Shown here in pieces: positions 7,683 to 10,884 of a stretch of 10,884 nucleotides of DNA. Each line of letters opens with the position of its first letter. Positions within the stretch are counted from its first letter, which is position 1. The notes beneath the pieces were generated by a model, which was not told where the DNA came from, ran no database searches, and saw nothing but the letters and a program-made list of their open reading frames with translations. Location of the stretch: contig JANTFQ010000051.1 in the NCBI GenBank assembly GCA_024763405.1, positions 1 through 10,884 on the forward strand. Reading direction: 5' to 3'. The stretch is from Calditrichaceae bacterium. GTDB taxonomy: Bacteria; Calditrichota; Calditrichia; Calditrichales; Calditrichaceae. Both the position numbers and the translations under genes were made by a program.

Positions 7683-8456
7683 TTGACACAAATACATTCA
7701 TCGGCTGTAATCGATCCCAAAGCTGAAATCGGCGAAGGTGTTTATGTAGGTCCGTTTGCCGTAATTGAAGCCGGTGTTAAGATAGGCGACGGCTGCGAAA
7801 TTCATCCGCATGCAGTCATCGCTTCAGGAACGACGATTGGCAAAAAGAGCCGTATTTTTTCCGGTGCGGTTATCGGCACCATTCCTCAGGATTTAAAATT
7901 TGACAATGAAGAGACCTTTGTATCTATCGGCGATAATACGACCATCCGGGAATATGCAACCGTAAACCGTGGAACGAACCATAGCTGGACTACAAGAGTC
8001 GGTGACAATTGTTTACTAATGGCATATTCACATACAGCCCACGATTGTCAAATAGGGAACAATGTTGTGGTTGCCAATGCCGTAAACATGGCCGGGCACG
8101 TTATTATTGAAGACAATGTCGGAATCGGTGGTATGTGCGCCATTCACCAATTTGTGCACATTGGAGCGCACAGTTTTATCGGCGGTATGTCTGCAATTAC
8201 TAAAGATGTGCCACCTTATATTCTTGCCATGGGCGATCCGCTGACCTATGGGGGCTTAAATTCGGTAGGACTAAGCCGTCGCGGTTTTTCAGCGGAAGTA
8301 TTGAGTATTTTGAAAAAAGCATACAAAATACTATACCGTCAGAAATTGACGAAAGATCAGGCCATTCAGAAGATGGAACAGGAACTGGATTTAGTTCCCG
8401 AATTGAACCATCTCATCGATTTTTTAAAAGGCAGCGATCGTGGAATCATCCGTTGA
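7683..8456 (+). CDS. lpxA: Acyl-ACP:UDP-N-acetylglucosamine O-acyltransferase LpxA
   Basis: LpxA is the cytoplasmic first enzyme of lipid A synthesis; it moves a 3-hydroxyacyl chain from ACP to the 3-OH of UDP-GlcNAc. The 257-residue product (E. coli 262) starts at a TTG with a good GGGAG site. A left-handed beta helix of hexapeptide repeats covers about residues 5-185, starting IHSSAVIDPKAEIG, and a helical C-terminal domain follows (about 190-257) ending RGIIR, close to E. coli RGLIR. The catalytic base is H120 in SHTAHDC (E. coli H125), with H117 matching H122. IPQDLKF (67-73) and the HQF motif (155-157) are also LpxA hallmarks. G168 aligns with the E. coli acyl-chain ruler G173. The gene overlaps the next one by 17 bases. 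Unlike E. coli, lpxB does not follow. Confidence 0.97.
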   Translation: MTQIHSSAVIDPKAEIGEGVYVGPFAVIEAGVKIGDGCEIHPHAVIASGTTIGKKSRIFSGAVIGTIPQDLKFDNEETFVSIGDNTTIREYATVNRGTNHSWTTRVGDNCLLMAYSHTAHDCQIGNNVVVANAVNMAGHVIIEDNVGIGGMCAIHQFVHIGAHSFIGGMSAITKDVPPYILAMGDPLTYGGLNSVGLSRRGFSAEVLSILKKAYKILYRQKLTKDQAIQKMEQELDLVPELNHLIDFLKGSDRGIIR

Positions 8457-9258
8457 TGTTTCTGTTTTGGCTCCCCACGGCCGGCTGCGTGTAATCCCAT
8501 TTCAATATTTTAACGGCGCCGTCAATATGGCGCTCGATTTTTTTCTCGCGGAAAACATTACGGCACAGGATGATCCTATTTTGCGTTTTTACGGCTGGGA
8601 ACCGCATTGTTTATCTCTTGGGAAACATCAGGATGCCGGATTTATAAACCGTGTACAATTAGTAAAAGATGGAATTGATCTTGTACGACGCCCCACCGGA
8701 GGCAGCGCTGTGTTGCATGCCCATGAATTGACTTATAGCCTTATTGTTCCCGCTGGACAGGAGCGTCACCATCAGATTTATCGCCTGTTTCATCATATTT
8801 TAGCAGCTGCACTGCGGAAGCTGAATTACGAAGTGCAACTCCATGAAAAAGAGGTGGAGGGCAATTATCTAAAAGAAGGGCAGAAAACATTTGCCTGTTT
8901 TAATCGTTCTGCTTTTTCTGAAATAAAATACCAGAATAAGAAAGTGGTGGGCAGCGCTCAAAAATTATTTCGAAACAGCCTGTTGCAGCATGGCTCCATT
9001 CTTTTGTCCGGAACACAAACAGAGGTTTTAAAGTATTTATCAGTTACAGAAAACGAAAAAAAGGGGCTGGCTAATGCGCTGCATCAAAGCGCGCTTGGTT
9101 TGAAAGAGATAAATTCCCGTAAAATGACGGCGCAGAAATTAAGCCGGGCCATTAAAGAACAATTTGCCTGTAGCGGGGTAAATTCAATATATTTAAAAAA
9201 TACGGCATATGACGAATTGCTCGAAGCAGAAAAAATGAGTAATCAGTTTATTATTTAG
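8440..9258 (+). CDS. Lipoate-protein ligase/octanoyltransferase family protein, LipM-like
   Basis: This 272-residue protein belongs to the biotin/lipoate transferase fold (BPL_LplA_LipB). Family members attach octanoyl or lipoyl groups to lipoyl domains of GcvH and 2-oxoacid dehydrogenase E2 subunits. Visible signatures are the N-terminal NMALDFFLAE (29-38), WEPHCLSLGKHQ (53-64), RRPTGGSAVLH (83-93), the KKVVGSAQK segment (167-175) with K168 as the likely conserved active-site lysine, and LQHGSILL (182-189). C153 in FACF lies where LipM octanoyltransferases of Bacillus have their catalytic cysteine. This favours octanoyl-ACP transferase over an ATP-dependent LplA ligase, though LipL amidotransferases also carry a cysteine. 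Residue 89 is Ser where many members have Arg or Gly. The GTG start follows AAAAGG and overlaps lpxA by 17 bases, so coupling is likely. Fold family is certain; exact reaction is inferred. Confidence 0.85.
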   Translation: MESSVDVSVLAPHGRLRVIPFQYFNGAVNMALDFFLAENITAQDDPILRFYGWEPHCLSLGKHQDAGFINRVQLVKDGIDLVRRPTGGSAVLHAHELTYSLIVPAGQERHHQIYRLFHHILAAALRKLNYEVQLHEKEVEGNYLKEGQKTFACFNRSAFSEIKYQNKKVVGSAQKLFRNSLLQHGSILLSGTQTEVLKYLSVTENEKKGLANALHQSALGLKEINSRKMTAQKLSRAIKEQFACSGVNSIYLKNTAYDELLEAEKMSNQFII

Positions 9259-9290
9259 TTTCAATATTAAGAGTTACTCAATCATATCAC

Positions 9291-9297
9291 AGGAGGT
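9291..9297 (+). promoter_or_regulatory. Strong Shine-Dalgarno site of the DUF6588-like gene
   Basis: AGGAGGT ends three bases before the ATG at 9301. It is the strongest ribosome binding site in the window, which hints at high expression of the protein. The 42-base gap upstream shows no convincing promoter. Confidence 0.75.
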
Positions 9298-9300
9298 ATT

Positions 9301-10173
9301 ATGAAACGTCTTTCATTATTGTTGGTGGCAGGTTTCCTGTTCTTTTCGACAGCGGGATTAAAAGCACAATCTGTTGAAGATTACCTGACCGATATTCTGG
9401 CTAACGGATATGGTGAGGATTATATAAAAGGATATGTAGAACCACTTTCTACCTCTTTGGGAACGACTTTAGGTGGCGCTCTGTATCACCGGGGCGGCAC
9501 AAAAGGGTTTCCGCGTTTTGACGTTGGTTTAAGCGCCGTTTATGTGCCCATTCCTGATGCCGGTAAATCTTTTAAGAGTACAAATGCAGCTATCGACGGA
9601 AATGTACCGACGGTATTTGGAACGGATAAACCGGATAATCAATTGGCAATACCGGGTACAAATGCAGATTTTTTTGCGCTTCCCATGCTGCATGCTAATG
9701 TTGGACTCTTTGCTAATCTGGAAGCTACCGCTCGATTTACGAAAGTAAACCTCTCCGATGTGGGGGATTTAACCGTTTTGGGCGGTGGTTTAAAATACGG
9801 TTTAAGCGCCCTCCTGCCGATCGGTTTACTGCCGCTGGATTTCAGTATTCAGGCGGCCTATCATAAATTTACCCTTGGTGATATTATTGACGCCGGTACG
9901 TTTAGTATGAATCTGCAGGCCTCTGTTTCCATTCCTCTTTTTCCCGTATCTGTTTACGGCGGCGCCGGATATGATAAATCGTCCATGACGGTTAAAACAG
10001 ACGCCTTCGATCTACCTGGTGTAAATGATTTGGGAAATATTGCCGTAGATGGCAAAAACAGTTTGCGCTATAACCTGGGTGTAAGTCTAACGTTACTCCT
10101 GCTGAATGTGCATGCCGATTATAATATTGGTGAGTATAATTCATTTGGCGCAGGGGTTATGATCGTCCTGTAA
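9301..10173 (+). CDS. Secreted predicted outer-membrane beta-barrel protein, DUF6588-like
   Basis: Function is unknown. The 290-residue protein has a signal peptide (1-22, cleavage after LKA, mature protein starting with Gln). A short helical opening follows, with YIKGYVEPLSTSLGTTLGGAL (41-61). The rest is alternating, glycine-rich, amphipathic beta strands such as FDVGLSAVYVPIP (73-85), VLGGGLKYGLSAL and SLRYNLGVSLTLL, ending FGAGVMIVL. The pattern (helical N-terminus with a PL..G motif, PDAGKSF-type segment, LPMLHANVG strand, late GGGLKYGL strand) resembles the uncharacterised DUF6588 family as I remember it from Bacteroidota and relatives. An outer-membrane barrel is the simplest reading, although the last residue is Leu, not the usual Phe. 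It is the last gene before a terminator and follows the BAM and lipid A genes, so it may be an abundant BAM client. The family assignment is from memory of sequence style. Confidence 0.72.
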   Translation: MKRLSLLLVAGFLFFSTAGLKAQSVEDYLTDILANGYGEDYIKGYVEPLSTSLGTTLGGALYHRGGTKGFPRFDVGLSAVYVPIPDAGKSFKSTNAAIDGNVPTVFGTDKPDNQLAIPGTNADFFALPMLHANVGLFANLEATARFTKVNLSDVGDLTVLGGGLKYGLSALLPIGLLPLDFSIQAAYHKFTLGDIIDAGTFSMNLQASVSIPLFPVSVYGGAGYDKSSMTVKTDAFDLPGVNDLGNIAVDGKNSLRYNLGVSLTLLLLNVHADYNIGEYNSFGAGVMIVL

Positions 10174-10214
10174 ATTTTTAACGCCCTTTTTAAGCGGGAC
10201 AGTTTTTTATTCAT

Positions 10215-10253
10215 ATCCATCTTTCTGAACTTGATTCGGAAAGATGGATTTTT
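10215..10253 (+). terminator. Rho-independent terminator after the DUF6588-like gene
   Basis: An 11-base perfect stem (10215-10225 with 10239-10249) extends inward through a U-G wobble and three more pairs to a five-base loop at 10230-10234, giving 15 pairs in all. The stem runs directly into five T residues (10249-10253), the first of which pairs. It lies 41 bases after the stop codon of the preceding gene and should end the operon transcript. Confidence 0.85.
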
Positions 10254-10258
10254 ATATG

Positions 10259-10281
10259 GGCCTGGGAAAACCCGGCCTTTT
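10259..10281 (+). terminator. Second GC-rich hairpin with T-run before rseP
   Basis: GGCC-T-GGG (10259-10266) pairs with CCCGGCC (10271-10277), giving seven G-C pairs with one bulged T and an AAAA loop. TTTT follows at 10278-10281. It may back up the terminator just upstream. Since it is only 22 bases before the rseP start, it could instead be an attenuator or a leader hairpin of rseP. Confidence 0.5.
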
Positions 10282-10303
10282 GGTATTTTATAAAGAGAAA
10301 AAA

Positions 10304-10884
10304 ATGCTCAACATCATCGCTGTTATTTTTGTATTTAGCTTTTTAGTCATTGTCCACGAATTGGGGCATTTCCTTGCCGCCAAATGGATGGGTGTCCGTG
10401 TCGATAAATTTTCCATCGGTTTTCCCCCAACGGTGTACTCCAAAAAAATCGGAGAAACGGAGTTTTCGATTTCTGCAATCCCACTGGGCGGCTTTGTTAA
10501 AATGGCCGGTTTTATCGATGAAAGTTTGGATGACAACGTCACCGGTGCCGACTACGAATTTAATTCCAAACCGGTTTGGCGGAGAATTGTAATTATTACC
10601 GCCGGCGTGGTGATGAACCTAATCACAGCAATTGCTATAATGGCGTTTTTAACCTATTCCGAAGGAGAACAGCGTTTTCCCACAACAACAATTGCCGCCG
10701 TTCCCGAGCAGGGAATCGCGTCTCAGGTTGGTTTTAAAAAGCATGATAAAATACTTTCCATAAACGGAACGCCTGTTCACAGTTGGAATGAAATCCAAGA
10801 TGTCTTTCTCCAAAACCTGAATACACGGATAGTCTTTGGTGTTTTAAGGGGTGGTAAAAAGATTGCGCTGGAATATAAAAAAGA
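10304..10884 (+). CDS. rseP: RseP-family site-2 zinc metalloprotease, N-terminal part (3' end outside window)
   Basis: RseP cleaves transmembrane segments inside the inner membrane; in E. coli it degrades the anti-sigma factor RseA during envelope stress and clears leftover signal peptides. The window holds the first 193 residues. The first membrane segment (about 3-25) carries the zinc-binding HELGH motif at 18-22, with E19 as catalytic residue. IPLGGFVKM (59-67) is the conserved membrane-associated loop. IDES at 71-74 and FNSKPVWRR at 86-94 resemble homologues from Bacteroidota and relatives. A second membrane segment (about 95-117) contains the MN pair (104-105). A PDZ domain begins near 127, with GFKKHDKILSINGTPV (143-158). 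The second metal-binding motif (N-PDG type) and final membrane segments lie beyond the window. The start is ATG at 10304 behind a weak AAAGAG. No clear promoter is visible between the hairpins and the start. Confidence 0.95.
   Translation, partial: MLNIIAVIFVFSFLVIVHELGHFLAAKWMGVRVDKFSIGFPPTVYSKKIGETEFSISAIPLGGFVKMAGFIDESLDDNVTGADYEFNSKPVWRRIVIITAGVVMNLITAIAIMAFLTYSEGEQRFPTTTIAAVPEQGIASQVGFKKHDKILSINGTPVHSWNEIQDVFLQNLNTRIVFGVLRGGKKIALEYKK

Noticed and set aside
10184..10208. Weak hairpin (CCC with GGG) followed by T6 after the DUF6588-like gene
   Set aside because: The stem is three G-C pairs with a bulge and few inner pairs, too weak to list beside the strong terminator just downstream.
10289..10294. 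TATAAA as a -10 box for rseP
   Set aside because: No -35 match at the right distance, and the start of transcription would fall within a few bases of the ATG; the site overlaps the AT-rich ribosome binding region.
10288..10592. Short open frames on both strands within rseP
   Set aside because: The rseP frame with the HELGH motif explains this DNA; these are shadows in other frames.
1..10884. Search for insertion sequences, CRISPR arrays, tRNAs, defence or biosynthetic gene systems
   Set aside because: Nearly all sequence is covered by conserved envelope genes on one strand; no long gap, direct repeat array, transposase motif or tRNA-like structure was seen.

Overview
This window is a conserved envelope-biogenesis locus, with every gene on the + strand. 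I see no mobile element, CRISPR array, tRNA, rRNA or defence island. The gene set (lipid A enzymes, BamA, Skp, TamB) belongs to a diderm bacterium that makes lipopolysaccharide. The LpxC-FabZ fusion, a DUF6588-like barrel protein and FCB-style sequence features in RseP point to the Fibrobacterota-Chlorobiota-Bacteroidota (FCB) superphylum. The strong Shine-Dalgarno sequences (GGAGG or AGGAGG a few bases before the starts) are unlike typical Bacteroidota. A lineage such as Calditrichota, KSB1, Marinimicrobia or Ignavibacteria therefore seems more likely, but this is inference only.

Layout. Positions 1-2241 hold the 3' part of a tamB-like gene, cut by the window edge. After 16 bases comes bamA (2258-4585, GTG start), then a 55-base AT-rich gap and skp (4641-5165, GTG start). 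After 11 bases comes lpxD (5177-6241), which overlaps lpxC-fabZ (6216-7631) by 26 bases. A 51-base gap with a small hairpin precedes lpxA (7683-8456, TTG start). lpxA overlaps a LipM/LplA-family octanoyl/lipoyl transferase gene (8440-9258, GTG start) by 17 bases. A secreted DUF6588-like predicted outer-membrane protein (9301-10173) closes the run. A clear intrinsic terminator (10215-10253) and a second GC-rich hairpin follow. The window ends in the 5' part of rseP (10304-10884).

How the genes fit together. BamA inserts outer-membrane barrels, Skp carries them across the periplasm, and TamB is a lipid-transport or assembly bridge. LpxA, LpxC and LpxD make the first lipid A intermediates from 3-hydroxyacyl-ACP, and FabZ, fused to LpxC, competes for that same substrate. 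The octanoyltransferase-like protein also probably draws acyl chains from the ACP pool. RseP is the site-2 protease that in other bacteria answers envelope stress. The operon thus couples barrel assembly to lipid A synthesis, as in the E. coli rseP-bamA-skp-lpxD-fabZ-lpxA cluster. Here the order differs, lpxC and fabZ are fused, lpxB is not next to lpxA, and rseP lies downstream behind terminators.

I did not find a convincing undescribed system. The points most worth a second look are the uncharacterised barrel protein at the operon end, the lipoate-pathway gene overlapping lpxA, the tamB-bamA adjacency and the double hairpin before rseP.
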